DNA of 64,000 bases from assembly GCF_009600605.1 (NCBI RefSeq), contig NZ_VWNA01000001.1:682001-746000 (forward strand). Direction: 5' to 3'. The notes beneath the pieces were generated by a model, which was not told where the DNA came from, searched no databases, and worked only from the letters and a program-made list of their open reading frames with translations. A program made the position numbers and the translations under genes. The first letter of the stretch is position 1. Every line of letters begins with the position of its first letter. Below, in pieces: positions 8,238 through 19,710 of this stretch. The stretch is from Segnochrobactrum spirostomi. GTDB lineage: Bacteria; Pseudomonadota; Alphaproteobacteria; Rhizobiales; Segnochrobactraceae.

Positions 8238-8693
8238 ATGGCGAGCGAAATGTCCCCGAACGATCCCGCCAGCGCGGCCCTCGATCCACTCCACCCGGTC
8301 AGCGAGGCGGAAATCGAGCGACTGGTGCACACCTTCTACGGGCGGGTGCGGCAGGATCCGCTGATCGGGCCGATCTTCAACGAGAAGATCGCCGATTGGG
8401 ATGCGCACCTCGAAAAGCTGTGCGCGTTCTGGTCGTCGGTGGTGCTTCGGACGGGCCGCTATGACGGGCGGCCGATGCGGCCGCACCTGATGATGCCGCT
8501 CCAGGGCGCCCACTTCGACCGCTGGCTCGACCTCTTCGAGGCGACGGCGGCGGACGTGCTGAGCCGCCCCGCAGCCGACCTCTTCGTCGACCGCGCCCGG
8601 CGCATCGCCGACAGCTTCGAGATGGGCATCGCGACGACGCGGGGACAGATCAAGGCGCCGCGGCATGTCCGCCGCGGCGCCCTTCCCTCTTAG
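8238..8693 (+). CDS. Group III truncated haemoglobin
   Basis: 151-residue single-domain 2-over-2 haemoglobin of the group III (Ctb-like) class, which binds O2 or NO in the cytoplasm; roles in nitrosative stress or microaerobic respiration are known for relatives. The pattern LVHTFYGRVRQDPLIGPIF carries the B10 tyrosine (Tyr34). GAHFDRWLDLF carries the proximal histidine (His92) and the G8 tryptophan. The ATG at 8238 follows AGGTGAGG, a good ribosome-binding site; the open frame before it is low-complexity and not conserved-looking. The coding end includes a strong hairpin (8654-8681) that probably terminates transcription towards the convergent pcaF. Confidence 0.92.
   Translation: MASEMSPNDPASAALDPLHPVSEAEIERLVHTFYGRVRQDPLIGPIFNEKIADWDAHLEKLCAFWSSVVLRTGRYDGRPMRPHLMMPLQGAHFDRWLDLFEATAADVLSRPAADLFVDRARRIADSFEMGIATTRGQIKAPRHVRRGALPS
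8654..8681. terminator. Candidate bidirectional terminator inside the haemoglobin 3' end
   Basis: GGCGCCGCGG and CCGCGGCGCC pair perfectly (ten pairs) around an eight-base loop. Pyrimidine-rich CTTCCCTCT follows on the plus strand. The hairpin sits between two convergent genes and inside the last codons of the first. Confidence 0.55.
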
Positions 8694-8713
8694 AACGAGA
8701 AGCCGTCCGGGGC

Positions 8714-9919
<1,206 letters not shown>

Positions 9920-9920
9920 G

Positions 9921-10739
9921 TCAGGCTCCCGCGCTCGCCCCGGCCGGGGCCGCGCTCTTGGTCTTGCTGCCGCCGTGCGCCTTCTCGGTGCGCGCCTGGA
10001 GATCGCGCAGCGTGCCGAGTTCGAGCTCGGTCGGCGGCGGTGTCTCCTCCAGGCTTTCGGCGAATCGCACCGTCCAGCCGCAGGTTTCCTGCACCATGTC
10101 ACGGCTGACGCCGGGGTGCAGCGAGACGACGGTGAATTCCTTGGTCTCGGGATCGGGCAGCCAGATCGCGAGATCGGTGATGAGGCGGGTCGGCCCCTTC
10201 GTGGTGATGCCGAGGCGGCGGCGATGGTCGCCGCCCTCGCCGTGGCCGAACGAGGTGTAGAAGTCGATCTTCTCCACCATCGACCGCTTGGCCTGCTTCA
10301 GCGTGATGAAGACCTCCTGGCAGGAGGTCGCGATTTCGGGCGCGCCGCCACCGCCGGGCAGGCGCACCTTGGGCTTGTCGTAGGGACCGATCACGGTGGT
10401 GTTGATGTTGCCGAAGCGGTCGAGTTGGGCGGCGCCGAGGAAGCCGATCGAGATCCGCCCGCCCTGGAGCCAATAGCGGAACATCTCCGGCACCGAGACG
10501 GTGGTGAGCGCCGTCTCGCAGAGTTCGCCGTCGCCGATCGAGAGCGGCAGCACGTCCGGCCGGGTGCCGATGGTGCCGCTCTCGTAGATCAGGGTGATGT
10601 CCGGCGCATGGGTGAGCCGGGCGACGTTGCAGGCCGCCGACGGGGCGCCGATGCCGACGAAGCAGACGTCGTCGTTCTTGAGCGCGCGGGCGGCGGCGAT
10701 CGTCATCATCTCGTTGGGCGTGAAATCCGGGGTCGCCAT
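9921..10739 (-). CDS. pcaJ: 3-oxoadipate CoA-transferase subunit B (PcaJ)
   Basis: 272-residue beta subunit of the succinyl-CoA:3-oxoadipate CoA-transferase. The family motif ITLIYESGTIG contains the catalytic glutamate (Glu53), and LPGGGGAPEIA is the glycine-rich oxyanion loop. The last 25 residues (KAHGGSKTKSAAPAGASAGA) are a disordered Ala/Gly/Lys tail. The start ATG at 10739 lies two bases after the pcaI stop, and the stop lies one base before pcaF. The three genes form one tightly packed unit. Confidence 0.9.
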   Translation of the reverse strand: MATPDFTPNEMMTIAAARALKNDDVCFVGIGAPSAACNVARLTHAPDITLIYESGTIGTRPDVLPLSIGDGELCETALTTVSVPEMFRYWLQGGRISIGFLGAAQLDRFGNINTTVIGPYDKPKVRLPGGGGAPEIATSCQEVFITLKQAKRSMVEKIDFYTSFGHGEGGDHRRRLGITTKGPTRLITDLAIWLPDPETKEFTVVSLHPGVSRDMVQETCGWTVRFAESLEETPPPTELELGTLRDLQARTEKAHGGSKTKSAAPAGASAGA

Positions 10740-10741
10740 CG

Positions 10742-11587
10742 TCAGAGATCCTTCACCCGCTCGGCGAACACGTCCGGTCCGACCTCGAGAACATTCGCCT
10801 TCATCCAGGCCGTGAAGAGCTCGCGGTCGGCCGAGATGCGGTCCCATTCGAGATAGGCCGCGTTGTCGCGCGCATAATAGCCGTGGGTATAAGAGGGGTG
10901 CGCCCCGCCCGGCACGACCGCGATCGCCGTCACCGTCCAGTGCGGCAGCACGCACAGGTTCGGATGGATGCCGTCGAAATCCTCGACGACCTCCTCGACC
11001 GTGACCACGACGCGCTTCGCCGCGAGCGCGACTTCCTTCTGCACGCCGATGATGCCTTCGATGAGCACGTCGCCGCGCCGGCTCGCCTTCTGGGCGTGGA
11101 TGAAGGCCACGTCCGGCCGGTGGGCCGGGATGGCGGCGAGCTCCTCGCCGGTGAAGGGGCACGTCACCGACTTGATGTCCGGGTTGACGCGGGCGAGCTC
11201 GGCGCCGCGATAGCCGCGGAAGATCGCGCAGGGCAGGCCCGAGGCGCCCGCCTCGTAGGCGTTCGCCATCGCCGCATGGCTATGCTCGACGGTCTCGATG
11301 GCGCGCGGCCAGCCGTTCTCGATGGCGTCCCGCATGCGGCGCAAGAGGCCGACGCCGGGATTGCCGGCATACGAGAAGATGACCTTCTTCACGAGCCCCA
11401 TGCCGATCATCTGATCGTAGATCACGTCGGGCGTCATGCGGATCAGGGTCAGGTCCTTACGGCCCTGGCGGATCGCCTCGTGCCCGGCGGCGTGGGGGAT
11501 GAGGTGCGTGAAGCCCTCGAAGGCGGCGACGTCGCCGTCCGACAGGTTCTCGGCGACGCAATCGTGCAGGCTTTTGAATGTGGCCAT
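10742..11587 (-). CDS. pcaI: 3-oxoadipate CoA-transferase subunit A (PcaI)
   Basis: 281-residue alpha subunit of the 3-oxoadipate CoA-transferase, partner of PcaJ. Typical features are VAENLSDGDVAAFEGFTHLIP near the N terminus, the FSYAGNPGVG segment, and the C-terminal PSYTHGYYARDNAAYLEWD. Subunit A folds like subunit B but lacks the catalytic glutamate. The ATG at 11587 is preceded by GAGGGAACC; a frame extension of 13 codons upstream is ignored because it runs into the divergent regulatory region. It is first in the pcaIJF operon and divergent from a PcaQ-like regulator. Confidence 0.9.
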   Translation of the reverse strand: MATFKSLHDCVAENLSDGDVAAFEGFTHLIPHAAGHEAIRQGRKDLTLIRMTPDVIYDQMIGMGLVKKVIFSYAGNPGVGLLRRMRDAIENGWPRAIETVEHSHAAMANAYEAGASGLPCAIFRGYRGAELARVNPDIKSVTCPFTGEELAAIPAHRPDVAFIHAQKASRRGDVLIEGIIGVQKEVALAAKRVVVTVEEVVEDFDGIHPNLCVLPHWTVTAIAVVPGGAHPSYTHGYYARDNAAYLEWDRISADRELFTAWMKANVLEVGPDVFAERVKDL

Positions 11588-11631
11588 GGTTCCCTCGGTC
11601 GCGACCGTCAGACGCGAGCGAACCATTTCTA

Positions 11632-11690
11632 TTTCGCCTGAAAATTCATGTAAAATGACATTTGTGGGCGAAACTATAACGAGCGCTTAT
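11632..11690. promoter_or_regulatory. Divergent pcaI/pcaQ regulatory region with inverted repeats
   Basis: The 104-base gap between pcaI and the LysR gene is AT-rich. It holds TTTCGCC (11632-11638) and GGCGAAA (11667-11673) as a perfect inverted repeat, a nested ATGT-N6-ACAT (11648-11661), and ATAA-N7-TTAT (11676-11690). The last resembles half-sites reported for PcaQ (ATAAC...GTTAT). Which one is used cannot be told by eye. Confidence 0.45.
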
Positions 11691-11691
11691 C

Positions 11692-12633
11692 ATGAACGGG
11701 TCGTCGATCGATCCCCGCATCAAGCTCCGCCATATCACCTGCTTCCTGGAGGTGGCGCGCGCCGGCAGCGTCGGGCGCGCGGCGACGCTGCTGCGCATCA
11801 GCCAGCCCGCCGTCTCGAAGACGCTCCAGGAGCTCGAACAGTTGCTCGGGGTCGCGCTGTTCGACCGCAGCCGCCGCACCCTCGTCCTGACCGATCCCGG
11901 CGAGACCTTCCTGCGCTATGCCGGGGCGAGCGTGTCGGCGCTGCGCCAGGGGCTGCAATCGGTCGTCTCGGGGCCGGACACCCACGCCGTCACCGTGCCG
12001 ATCGGCGCGCTGCCGACCGCCTCCGTGCGGCTCCTGCCGGCGGCGGTCGCCCACTTCACGCAACAGGCGCTCGGCATGCGGCCCCGCGTGGTGACGGGGC
12101 CGAACGCCTTCCTGCTGTCGCAGCTTCGGGTCGGCGCTGTGGACATCGTGATCGGCCGCATGGCGGAGCCGGCCTTGATGACGGGCTTCTCGTTCGAGCC
12201 GCTTTACTCGGAAGATGTCGCCTTCGTGGTGCGGCCCGGTCACCCGCTGCTCGCGGCCGAGCCGTTCGACTTCGCGGCCATCGAACGCTTCCAGGTCCTG
12301 ATGCCGCCCCCGGACGCGGCGATCCGTACCACGGTCGACCGCTTCCTGGTCGGCCACGGCATCGGCCTCGTGCGCGACCAGATCGAGACGGTGTCCGACG
12401 CGTTCGGTCTCGCCTACACCGCGGCGACGGACGCGATCTGGATCATCTCGGAGGGCGTCGTCGCCGAGGCGATCGACCAGGGTCGCCTCATGCGGCTGCC
12501 GATCGACACCGCGGCGACCGTCGGCCCGGTCGGCCTGACGCTGCGGACCGACACCGAACTGCCGCTGCCGGCCAAGCTCTTCATCCGCTCGGTCCGGGCG
12601 GTCGTCGGAGAGCCGGGGGGCACGCTCGGGTGA
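11692..12633 (+). CDS. pcaQ: LysR-family regulator, PcaQ type
   Basis: 313 residues. The N-terminal winged helix-turn-helix (LRHITCFLEVARAGSVGRAA followed by RISQPAVSKTLQELEQLLG, residues 11-50) has the wording of PcaQ/GbpR-like LysR regulators. The C-terminal periplasmic-binding-protein-like domain (about residues 95-300) senses the inducer. In agrobacteria and rhizobia PcaQ activates pca genes with a pathway intermediate; by position this protein probably controls the divergent pcaIJF operon and its own expression. The upper pca genes (pcaHG, pcaB, pcaC, pcaD) are not in this window. Confidence 0.85.
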   Translation: MNGSSIDPRIKLRHITCFLEVARAGSVGRAATLLRISQPAVSKTLQELEQLLGVALFDRSRRTLVLTDPGETFLRYAGASVSALRQGLQSVVSGPDTHAVTVPIGALPTASVRLLPAAVAHFTQQALGMRPRVVTGPNAFLLSQLRVGAVDIVIGRMAEPALMTGFSFEPLYSEDVAFVVRPGHPLLAAEPFDFAAIERFQVLMPPPDAAIRTTVDRFLVGHGIGLVRDQIETVSDAFGLAYTAATDAIWIISEGVVAEAIDQGRLMRLPIDTAATVGPVGLTLRTDTELPLPAKLFIRSVRAVVGEPGGTLG

Positions 12634-12651
12634 GCGGCCGAACAGCCGCCC

Positions 12652-13638
12652 TCACCCCGCCGCAAGCGCCGCGCGGCCGGTCGGTTCGGTGAAGTCGAGG
12701 ACGGGGCCGAGCGGCACCACCCCGGACGGGTTCACCGCCCGGTGGCTCTCGTAATAATGGTGCTTGATGTGGTGCAGATCGACGGTTCCGGCGACGCCCG
12801 GAAACGCATAGAGATCGCGCACATAGCCCCAAAGGTTCGGGTAATCGACGAGGCGCCGCAGGTTGCACTTGAAGTGCCCGACATAGACGGCGTCGAATCG
12901 CACCAAAGTCGGAAACAGCCGCCAATCGGCGAGGGTCGGCCGGTCGCCGAACAGGTAGCGCCGCTCGGCGAGACGCGCTTCCAACTCGTCGAGCATGGCG
13001 AACACGCCGGTCACCGCCTCTTCGTAGGCGGCCTGATCCCGGGCGAGCCCGGCCTTGTAGACGCCGTTGTTGAGGAGGTCGTAGATGCGGGCATTGAGCG
13101 CGTCGATCTCATCCTTGAGCGCGACCGGCTCGTAATCGCCCGGCGCCGCACCGACGCCGTCGAACGCGCTGTTGAACATGCGGATGATGTCAGCGGATTC
13201 GTTGTTGACGATCCGCTTGGTCTGCTTGTCCCAAAGGACCGGCGTGGTGACGCGGCCGGTATAGTGGGCGTCGCTCGCGATATAGACGTCGCGCAGGAAG
13301 CGAGCCCCGACATTCGGATCGGGGATGACGCCGGGACCCGGCGCGAAGGTCCAGCCGTCCTCGCGCATCAGCCAGTGCACGACGGAGAGCGAGATCATCG
13401 CCTCGAGGCCCTTGAGCGCCCGCAGGATCAGGGTGCGATGCGCCCACGGACAGGCGAGCGAGACATAGAGATGATAGCGGCCCGGCTCGGCCTTGAAGCC
13501 GCCCTCCCCGGTCGGACCCGGCGCGCCGTCCGGCGTGATCCAATGGCGGATCGGCGAGGCGGGGCGGACGAACCGGCCCCCGGTCCTCAGGGTGCTGAAT
13601 TCCTCGACCTCCCAATGGCCGTCCACGAGTTGGCCCAT
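12652..13638 (-). CDS. Glutathionyl-hydroquinone reductase (Xi-class GST)
   Basis: 328 residues, the normal length for the YqjG/PcpF/ECM4 family. These enzymes reductively remove glutathione from glutathionyl-hydroquinones. The catalytic Cys63 is in SLACPWAHRTL, the Cys-Pro-Trp-Ala signature of the class. The N-terminal thioredoxin fold is followed by an all-helical domain from about residue 175, with conserved GDRPTLADWRLFPTLVRFDA. The ATG at 13638 is preceded by GGAGGAG. It stands next to a beta-ketoadipate module, so a role in handling quinones from aromatic breakdown is plausible but not shown. Confidence 0.9.
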   Translation of the reverse strand: MGQLVDGHWEVEEFSTLRTGGRFVRPASPIRHWITPDGAPGPTGEGGFKAEPGRYHLYVSLACPWAHRTLILRALKGLEAMISLSVVHWLMREDGWTFAPGPGVIPDPNVGARFLRDVYIASDAHYTGRVTTPVLWDKQTKRIVNNESADIIRMFNSAFDGVGAAPGDYEPVALKDEIDALNARIYDLLNNGVYKAGLARDQAAYEEAVTGVFAMLDELEARLAERRYLFGDRPTLADWRLFPTLVRFDAVYVGHFKCNLRRLVDYPNLWGYVRDLYAFPGVAGTVDLHHIKHHYYESHRAVNPSGVVPLGPVLDFTEPTGRAALAAG

Positions 13639-13754
13639 GTCGTCTCCTCCCGAATGATGTCCGCGTCTGTTGCTTAACATTGTAGGGGCTCGGAGGTGCC
13701 GACAGGAGGCCGCATTCGCGAACGCTGTGTCGCCGCACGCGCCGCTCGGGCGGC

Positions 13755-16700
13755 TCAATGGAAATCGCGGCTGTGCACCGGCAACATCGCGGCCGCCTCC
13801 GAGGGCCGAGAGAGATCCTCCTCGTCGAGGCGGCGCAGATCGTCGCTGAGATCGAGGAAGCGGGCGGCGACCACGTGAATGACGAGGCCGACCTTCTGCA
13901 GGCGGCCACGCACCAGGACGAAGCGGGACGTCATCACGCAGCGCCGCTCCCGGGCGAAGATCTTCGGCCACACGACGATGTTGGCGATATCGGTCTCGTC
14001 CTCGAGCGTCATGAAGACGACGCCCTTGGAGGTGCCGGGCTGCTGGCGGGTGATGACGAGGCCGGCGACCGAGATCCAGGCGTTGCTGCCGAGCGTAGAC
14101 CCGCGCAGATCGGCGTTCGGCACCGCGCCGAGCCGGGTCAGGCGGTCGCGGAAGAAGCTCACCGGATGCGCCTTCAGGGAGAGCCCGGTGGTGCGATAAT
14201 CCTCCACCACATGGGTGTGCACCGGCATCTCCGGCAGGTGGACGTCCGGCTCCGGAAAGAGGCCGTCGCCCATCGGGTCGGCGAGCAGCGAAAGCTGACG
14301 GGGCACCGGGGGCGCCCGATCGGCCGCGGCAGTCCCCTCCTCCAGCGGCGCCAGCCAGGCCGCCGGCTCGGCGATGGCGGGAAGACGGCGCACCGCCCAC
14401 AAGGCGGCGCGGCGGTCGAGCCCGAGCGAGCCGAACGCATCGGCCTCGGCCAGACGCTCCACCGCCGCCCGGGGCACGACGCTCGCAAGCCGCTCCAGGC
14501 TCGCATAGCCGTTGCCGCGGGCGGCCACGAGCCGTTCCATATCCGCCTCGCGCAGGCCCTCGACCTGATTGAATCCGAGCCGGACGGCATGGTGGGATCC
14601 GGAGGTCGCTTCGAGCCCGGTCTCCCATAGGCTGTCGTTGATATCGACGGGGCGCACCTCGACGCCGTGGCGGCGGGCGTCGCGCACGAGCTGGGCGGGG
14701 TGATAGAACCCCATCGGCTGACTGTTGAGGATCGCCGCGCAGAACACGTCCGGATGGTGGCATTTGATCCAGGCCGAGACGTAGACGAGCTTGGCGAAGC
14801 TCGCCGCATGACTTTCGGGGAAGCCATATTCGCCGAAGCCCTTGATCTGCTCGAAGCAGCGCTCGGCGAAGTCGCGTTCGTAGCCCCGCGCCACCATGCG
14901 GCCGATGAACTTGTCGGCGAAGGTGTGGACCGTGCCGTGATTGCGGAAGGTCGCCATGGCGCGGCGGAGGCCGTCCGCCTCGTCGGCGGTGAACTCGGCC
15001 GCGACCATGGCGATCTGCATTGCCTGCTCCTGGAAGAGCGGCACGCCGAGGGTGCGCGACAGCACCGCCTCGAGCTCGTCGGGCGGCCCCTTGTCCGGCG
15101 CGGGCGAAGGATAGAACGCCTTCTCCGGGGCCTCGCGGCGGCGCAGATAGGGGTGCACCATGCCGCCCTGGATCGGCCCCGGCCGCACGATCGCGACCTC
15201 GATGACGAGATCGTAGAACCGGCGCGGCTTGAGGCGCGGCAGCATCGACATCTGCGCCCGGCTCTCGACCTGGAACACGCCGACCGAATCCGCCTGGCAG
15301 AGCATGTCGTAGGTCGCGGTGTCGTCCTGCTGAACCGTCGCGATCGTGAGGTCGAGGGGCGCGCCGGTCTCGGTCTTGATGTGGGTCTTCATGAGATCGA
15401 AGGCGCGGTGCAGGCAGGTCAGCATGCCGAGCGCCAGCACGTCGACCTTCATCAGGCCGAGCACGTCGATGTCGTCCTTGTCCCATTCGATGAAGGTGCG
15501 GTCCTCCATCGCCGCGTTGCCGATCGGCACCGTCTCGTCGAGGCGCTCGCGGGTCAGCACGAAGCCACCAACATGCTGGGAGAGGTGGCGCGGAAAGCCG
15601 ATCAGCGTGTTGGTGAGGGCAAGAACGTGGGCGAGCGCGGGATTGCCGGGATCGAGCCCGGCCTCGCGCACCTGGGCGGCGGAGATCTCCCCGCCGTGGG
15701 AGCCCCACACCGTCTTGGCGAGCGCGGCGGTGACGTCGGGGGTGAGCCCCATCGCCTTGCCGACCTCGCGGATCGCCCGGCGCGGCCGATAATGGACGAC
15801 GGTCGAGCAGATCGCCGCCCGGTCGCGGCCATAGCGCCGGTAGATATATTGGATCACCTCCTCGCGCCGCTCGTGCTCGAAATCGACGTCGATATCGGGC
15901 GGCTCACCGCGCGCCTGGGAGATGAAGCGGGCGAAGAGAACGCTCGATTCGTTGGGGTCGATCTCGGTGATGCCGAGGCAGAAGCAGACCGCGCTGTTGG
16001 CGGCCGAGCCGCGGCCCTGGCAGAGGATGCCCTTGCCGCGGGCGAACCAGACCACGTCGTGGACGGTGAGGAAATAACGGGCGAAGCCGAGCGCCTCGAT
16101 CAGCTTCAATTCCTCGACCACCTTCTCGCGCACGGAGGCCGGTACACCGCCGGGATAGCGCCGGGCGGCCCCGGTCCAGGTCAGGTGCTCGAGGTGGGCC
16201 TGGGGCGTCGTGCCCGGCGGCACCGGCTCGTCGGGATATTCGTATGTGAGCTCGTCGAGGCGGAAGCGGCAGGCGGCCGCGATGTCGAGGGTGCGCGCGA
16301 CCGCCTCGGGAAAGGCGGCGAACAGGCGCGCCATCTCCGCGGGCCCCTTCAGGTGGCGTTCGGCATTGGCGGCGAGGCGGAAGCCCGCCGCCGCGATGGG
16401 GCAGCCCTCGCGGATCGCGGTCAGCACGTCGGCGAGGGGCGCGCGCTCGGGCTCGTGATAGAGCACGTCGCCGATCGCCACCATCGGCGCGCCGAGGGCA
16501 CGGCCGAGCGCGTCGAGCCGCCCGAGCCGGCGCGGCTCGTCGCCGGCATGGCGGTGCACGGCCCCGAGAAAGACCGCCCCCGGTCGGGCTTCGGCGAGCC
16601 GGCGGAGCCGGGCCGCGAAGTCCGAGCCGGCGCGGCGCGTGCGCCCGGGCACGGCCGGCGGCGGCAAGACGATGAGGATCGAACCCTCTGCCGCCGCCTC

Positions 16701-17105
16701 CAGCTCGGCGAAGGAGAAATGGCACTCCCCCTTGGCGGCCCGCCGGTTGCCGAGGGTGAGCAGTCGGCAGAGCCGGCCATAGGCGGCCCGGTCGGTCGGA
16801 TAGGCGAGCGCTTCGAACGTGTCCGCCGTGAGAAGGCGGACGCCGACGACGAGGCGGAAATCGGGGACGCCGCCCTCCGCCGCGGGCCGCCGCCGGACCG
16901 CCCGCGCCGCGGCGAAGGCGCGAACGATGCCGGCGAAGGAGTTGCGGTCGGCGACGCCGAGGGCGGCGATCCCGAGGGCGGCCGCCTGTTCGACCATCTC
17001 GCCCGGATGCGAGGCCCCGCGCAGGAAGGAGAAATTGGTCGCCGCCGCGAGCTCGGCATAAGCCGGTTGGGGCGGCCGCAGCGAAAGGCGGGCGGGATCG
17101 GACAT
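13755..17105 (-). CDS. dnaE2: Error-prone DNA polymerase DnaE2 (ImuC)
   Basis: 1116-residue C-family polymerase of the mutasome, which carries out damage-induced mutagenic translesion synthesis together with ImuA and ImuB. The N-terminal PHP domain begins [20 protein letters not shown], a DnaE2 signature. The catalytic aspartates are in PDIDVDF (residues 403-409) and [10 protein letters not shown] (541-550). A likely beta-clamp-binding motif QLSLL lies near residue 935, followed by an OB-fold region ([13 protein letters not shown]). The start at 17105 follows GAGGAGGGG and lies 14 bases after imuB. The gene is last in an imuA-imuB-dnaE2 operon under a predicted SOS box. Confidence 0.96.
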   Translation of the reverse strand: MSDPARLSLRPPQPAYAELAAATNFSFLRGASHPGEMVEQAAALGIAALGVADRNSFAGIVRAFAAARAVRRRPAAEGGVPDFRLVVGVRLLTADTFEALAYPTDRAAYGRLCRLLTLGNRRAAKGECHFSFAELEAAAEGSILIVLPPPAVPGRTRRAGSDFAARLRRLAEARPGAVFLGAVHRHAGDEPRRLGRLDALGRALGAPMVAIGDVLYHEPERAPLADVLTAIREGCPIAAAGFRLAANAERHLKGPAEMARLFAAFPEAVARTLDIAAACRFRLDELTYEYPDEPVPPGTTPQAHLEHLTWTGAARRYPGGVPASVREKVVEELKLIEALGFARYFLTVHDVVWFARGKGILCQGRGSAANSAVCFCLGITEIDPNESSVLFARFISQARGEPPDIDVDFEHERREEVIQYIYRRYGRDRAAICSTVVHYRPRRAIREVGKAMGLTPDVTAALAKTVWGSHGGEISAAQVREAGLDPGNPALAHVLALTNTLIGFPRHLSQHVGGFVLTRERLDETVPIGNAAMEDRTFIEWDKDDIDVLGLMKVDVLALGMLTCLHRAFDLMKTHIKTETGAPLDLTIATVQQDDTATYDMLCQADSVGVFQVESRAQMSMLPRLKPRRFYDLVIEVAIVRPGPIQGGMVHPYLRRREAPEKAFYPSPAPDKGPPDELEAVLSRTLGVPLFQEQAMQIAMVAAEFTADEADGLRRAMATFRNHGTVHTFADKFIGRMVARGYERDFAERCFEQIKGFGEYGFPESHAASFAKLVYVSAWIKCHHPDVFCAAILNSQPMGFYHPAQLVRDARRHGVEVRPVDINDSLWETGLEATSGSHHAVRLGFNQVEGLREADMERLVAARGNGYASLERLASVVPRAAVERLAEADAFGSLGLDRRAALWAVRRLPAIAEPAAWLAPLEEGTAAADRAPPVPRQLSLLADPMGDGLFPEPDVHLPEMPVHTHVVEDYRTTGLSLKAHPVSFFRDRLTRLGAVPNADLRGSTLGSNAWISVAGLVITRQQPGTSKGVVFMTLEDETDIANIVVWPKIFARERRCVMTSRFVLVRGRLQKVGLVIHVVAARFLDLSDDLRRLDEEDLSRPSEAAAMLPVHSRDFH

Positions 17106-17119
17106 CTTCGGGCCCCTCC

Positions 17120-18703
17120 TCAGGCGAACAGGCCCTGGACGAACCAGCGGGGCGATGCGGTCTCGCGGCCGTACAGCCCCTCGCGGTAGAGCCAGAAGCG
17201 GCGCCCCTCGGCATCCTCGACGAGATAATAATCCCGCGTCGGCGGCGGCTCGGTCGCCCGCCACCATTCGCCGGCGATGCGCTCCGGCCCCTCGGCGCGG
17301 GCGATGCGGTGCTGCCCGCCACGCCAGCGGAAACGCTGCGGCGGCCCCTCCGGCACCAAAGCGACGACCTCGGCGGGCTCCGGCCGGGGAAAGACGAGGA
17401 TCGGCCGCGGCCGGGCCGAGCCCGCCGTCCACGCCGAAGCGGCGCCCGCATCCGCCGCCAAGAAGGCTTCGGTCGCCACGAAGGCTTCCGCCCGTTCCGG
17501 CAGGTGGCTCTGCCGGGCGACCGGCCGGCGCACGCTGCGGGCGCCGAGCCGCTGGCGCAGGCCGTCCATCAGGGCCGCGCAGCGCGCCGCCCGCTGCGGC
17601 TCCTCGGCCGCCTCGAGCCCCTCCTGCCGCGCCTCCCAGGGCGCGGCTTCGACGACGGAAAGGCCGACCGCCTCGAAGCCGAAGCCGGCATCGAGCCCGT
17701 CCCCGCCCCGGCCCGCGGCGCGATCGAGCTTGAGATCGACCAGCCGGGCGAAATGATCCGGATCGCGGGTCGCGGCGGAGACACCGATTTCGAGGGTCTG
17801 GAAACCGCCGTCGACCCGGTAGAGATCGAGGCGGAGCCGCCGCGCGGCGACGCCGTCGCGCTCCAGGGTCGGCGCGAGATCGGCCATCAGGTCGCGGGCG
17901 ACGACGACCACCGCCTCCTGGCGGGCGATCGGCTCCAGAAGCCGGCGCAGGCTGCGATAAGCCGGCGCCGGCACGATCGGATCGAGCGGCTCGGGCAGGC
18001 GGCCGGTCGCCTGATCGAGCCGACGCAGCAGCGCCGCCTCGAACCGCGCCGCGAAGGGCGCCCGCGGCCGGGCGGCGATGGCGCCGATCGTCTTCAAGCC
18101 GAGCCGACGCAAGCGGGCGGTGAGATCGGGATCGAGGCGCAGCGCCTTGACCGGCAGGGGCGCCAGCACCTGCGCCTCCCGGCCCGCGCGCAGGATGCCC
18201 GGCGCCGGGTGGAAGCGCGACACGGCCCAGGCCGCCCCCGGCGTTCCGGCGAGCGCGAGTTCGGGCGCGAGACCGAAGCCGACGAGGCGGCGGGCGAGAT
18301 CGTCGATCAGCCCGGCCTCGCCGCCGTGGAGATGGGCCGCACCGGTGATGTCGAGAAAGAGGCCGTCCTCGCCCTCCTCGGGGCCGAACAAAGCGACGAC
18401 GGGGCTGTAGCGCATCGCCCACAGCCCGAGCCGGCGCAGGCCCGCGCGATCAGCCCCGGGATCGTGGTCGGCGACGACGAGGTCGACCGCCTTCACGCGC
18501 GCGTCGGCGACGGTGTCGCCCAGGCGCAGCCCGGCCGCCTCGGCGGCGGCGTTGAGGGCGGCGAGCCGACGGCCTCCCTTCACGTCGGCGGCGAGCGCGA
18601 ACGGCCGCTCAGGAGGCGGCAGCGGCGCCCCCGCCTTCGCGCGGTCGTTCCGCCAGCGCAGGATCGGCCAGCGGGGCAGCCAGACGGAAACGATGCGCGG
18701 CAT
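17120..18703 (-). CDS. imuB: ImuB, Y-family-like mutasome subunit
   Basis: 527-residue relative of Y-family polymerases that acts as the hub of the mutasome, binding ImuA, DnaE2 and the beta clamp. It starts [19 protein letters not shown], where the catalytic aspartate of true Y polymerases is replaced; this loss is general in Imu[16 protein letters not shown] is the palm-region landmark. The [16 protein letters not shown] motif and a C-terminal tail with [20 protein letters not shown] are typical. It overlaps the upstream imuA by 95 bases, an unusually long but in-family overlap. Confidence 0.94.
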   Translation of the reverse strand: MPRIVSVWLPRWPILRWRNDRAKAGAPLPPPERPFALAADVKGGRRLAALNAAAEAAGLRLGDTVADARVKAVDLVVADHDPGADRAGLRRLGLWAMRYSPVVALFGPEEGEDGLFLDITGAAHLHGGEAGLIDDLARRLVGFGLAPELALAGTPGAAWAVSRFHPAPGILRAGREAQVLAPLPVKALRLDPDLTARLRRLGLKTIGAIAARPRAPFAARFEAALLRRLDQATGRLPEPLDPIVPAPAYRSLRRLLEPIARQEAVVVVARDLMADLAPTLERDGVAARRLRLDLYRVDGGFQTLEIGVSAATRDPDHFARLVDLKLDRAAGRGGDGLDAGFGFEAVGLSVVEAAPWEARQEGLEAAEEPQRAARCAALMDGLRQRLGARSVRRPVARQSHLPERAEAFVATEAFLAADAGAASAWTAGSARPRPILVFPRPEPAEVVALVPEGPPQRFRWRGGQHRIARAEGPERIAGEWWRATEPPPTRDYYLVEDAEGRRFWLYREGLYGRETASPRWFVQGLFA

Positions 18704-19466
18704 GATCGACCTCCCCGCTTTCGGCTTCCAGGATTTCGGTGTGCGGAACCACCAAGGCGGGCGGCTCCGGATCGCGCTCGAGGAGCCAAGCCCCCGGGCG
18801 CCCGTTGCGGCAGCGTTCGAGCCGGACCCGCCATCGCCAGGCGGCGACGAGCCCGAACGGATCGCGGGCGGCCGGCGCGGCGGCGATGCGCCAGCGCGTC
18901 ATCGCGACGCTGGTGCCGACGGCGCCCGCGGTGCGCAGCAACAGGAGCGGCCGGCCGGACCCGGCGGCGGCGCGCTGCAGCCGCTGGCTCGCCTTGAGAT
19001 CGACGGCACCACCGAGCGCAGCGAGAATGCCGGCAGGCCCACCCGAATTCAGCGCCTCCTCGACCGCCCACAACCCGTCCCGGTCGTCGGCGGCCGAGAC
19101 CAGGACGAGCCGGGCGGGATCGAGCCCGAGCCCGGCGAAGCCGTGAGCGGACAGCGCACCGAGGCCGGCGAGGCCACGCGGCGTCTCGACGACGAAGACG
19201 GGTGCCCGCCCCGGCAGCCGCCCCGCCAAAGCGACGGCGAAGCCGAGGGCGGCGGGCATATCGGCCGCCGTTTCCGGGGCGATCTCGTGCAGCGCGCCGA
19301 GCGCGAGGCCGCCGCCGGGCAGGCGAGCATCGAGATCGGCGATGCCGAACGGCAGCACGTCCCCGCCCGCGGCCCCGTCGAGCCGCGGCAGCAGCCGGCG
19401 CAGCGCGCCGATCACCTCGTCCCGCGTCGCCCCGAGGGCGGCAGACGGCTCCCGACGGTTCTCCAC
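18609..19466 (-). CDS. imuA: ImuA, RecA-like mutasome protein (start uncertain)
   Basis: RecA/SulA-like partner of ImuB. The conserved core begins GGDVLPFGIADLDARLPGGG and continues LALGALHEIAPE, with the later VVETPRGLAGLG, VAMTRWRIAAAPA and LLERDPEPPALVVP. The frame stays open far upstream to 19970. However, the extra N terminus reads through a palindromic intergenic repeat (19679-19710) and other low-complexity sequence, so most of it is probably not translated. I place the start at GTG 19466 (285 residues), which leaves a normal-length N-terminal helix; it has no obvious ribosome-binding site. Alternatives are GTG 19415 and ATG 19808, the latter with a good GGGAG but starting inside repeat-like sequence. 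Confidence 0.8.
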   Translation of the reverse strand: MENRREPSAALGATRDEVIGALRRLLPRLDGAAGGDVLPFGIADLDARLPGGGLALGALHEIAPETAADMPAALGFAVALAGRLPGRAPVFVVETPRGLAGLGALSAHGFAGLGLDPARLVLVSAADDRDGLWAVEEALNSGGPAGILAALGGAVDLKASQRLQRAAAGSGRPLLLLRTAGAVGTSVAMTRWRIAAAPAARDPFGLVAAWRWRVRLERCRNGRPGAWLLERDPEPPALVVPHTEILEAESGEVDHAAHRFRLAAPLADPALAERPREGGGAAAAS

Positions 19467-19678
19467 GGCCGTCGTTCGGCCGGGGTCGCCGGGCTCCCCC
19501 TCCCCATCCGCTCGGCCGGCGAGACGGGGGCGCCGGAGGCCGTCCCGAGGGCTCCGGGCATCAGCCACGGGCGACGGACGCGGCGGCACGCCTGGGTCCG
19601 CCGGACGGGTCGCGTGCTCTGGGCCGCCCGAGCGAGGCGAACCCCGGATATCGTCCGGACGGGTCGCCTCCCCGAGAT

Positions 19679-19710
19679 CCCCCGGACGAGCCGGGGGATG
19701 ACGACGGAGG
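19679..19710. repeat. Half copy of the double-hairpin repeat (copy D)
   Basis: CCCCCGG-ACGAG-CCGGGGG followed by ATGACGACGG matches the right half of copies A and C. It lies in frame with the open extension of imuA, which is evidence that the extension is not real protein. Confidence 0.6.

Noticed and set aside
13639-15708. Open frame joined to the 5' side of the glutathionyl-hydroquinone reductase gene
   Set aside because: It is another phase of dnaE2; the GST family begins at ATG 13638 with GGAGGAG in front.
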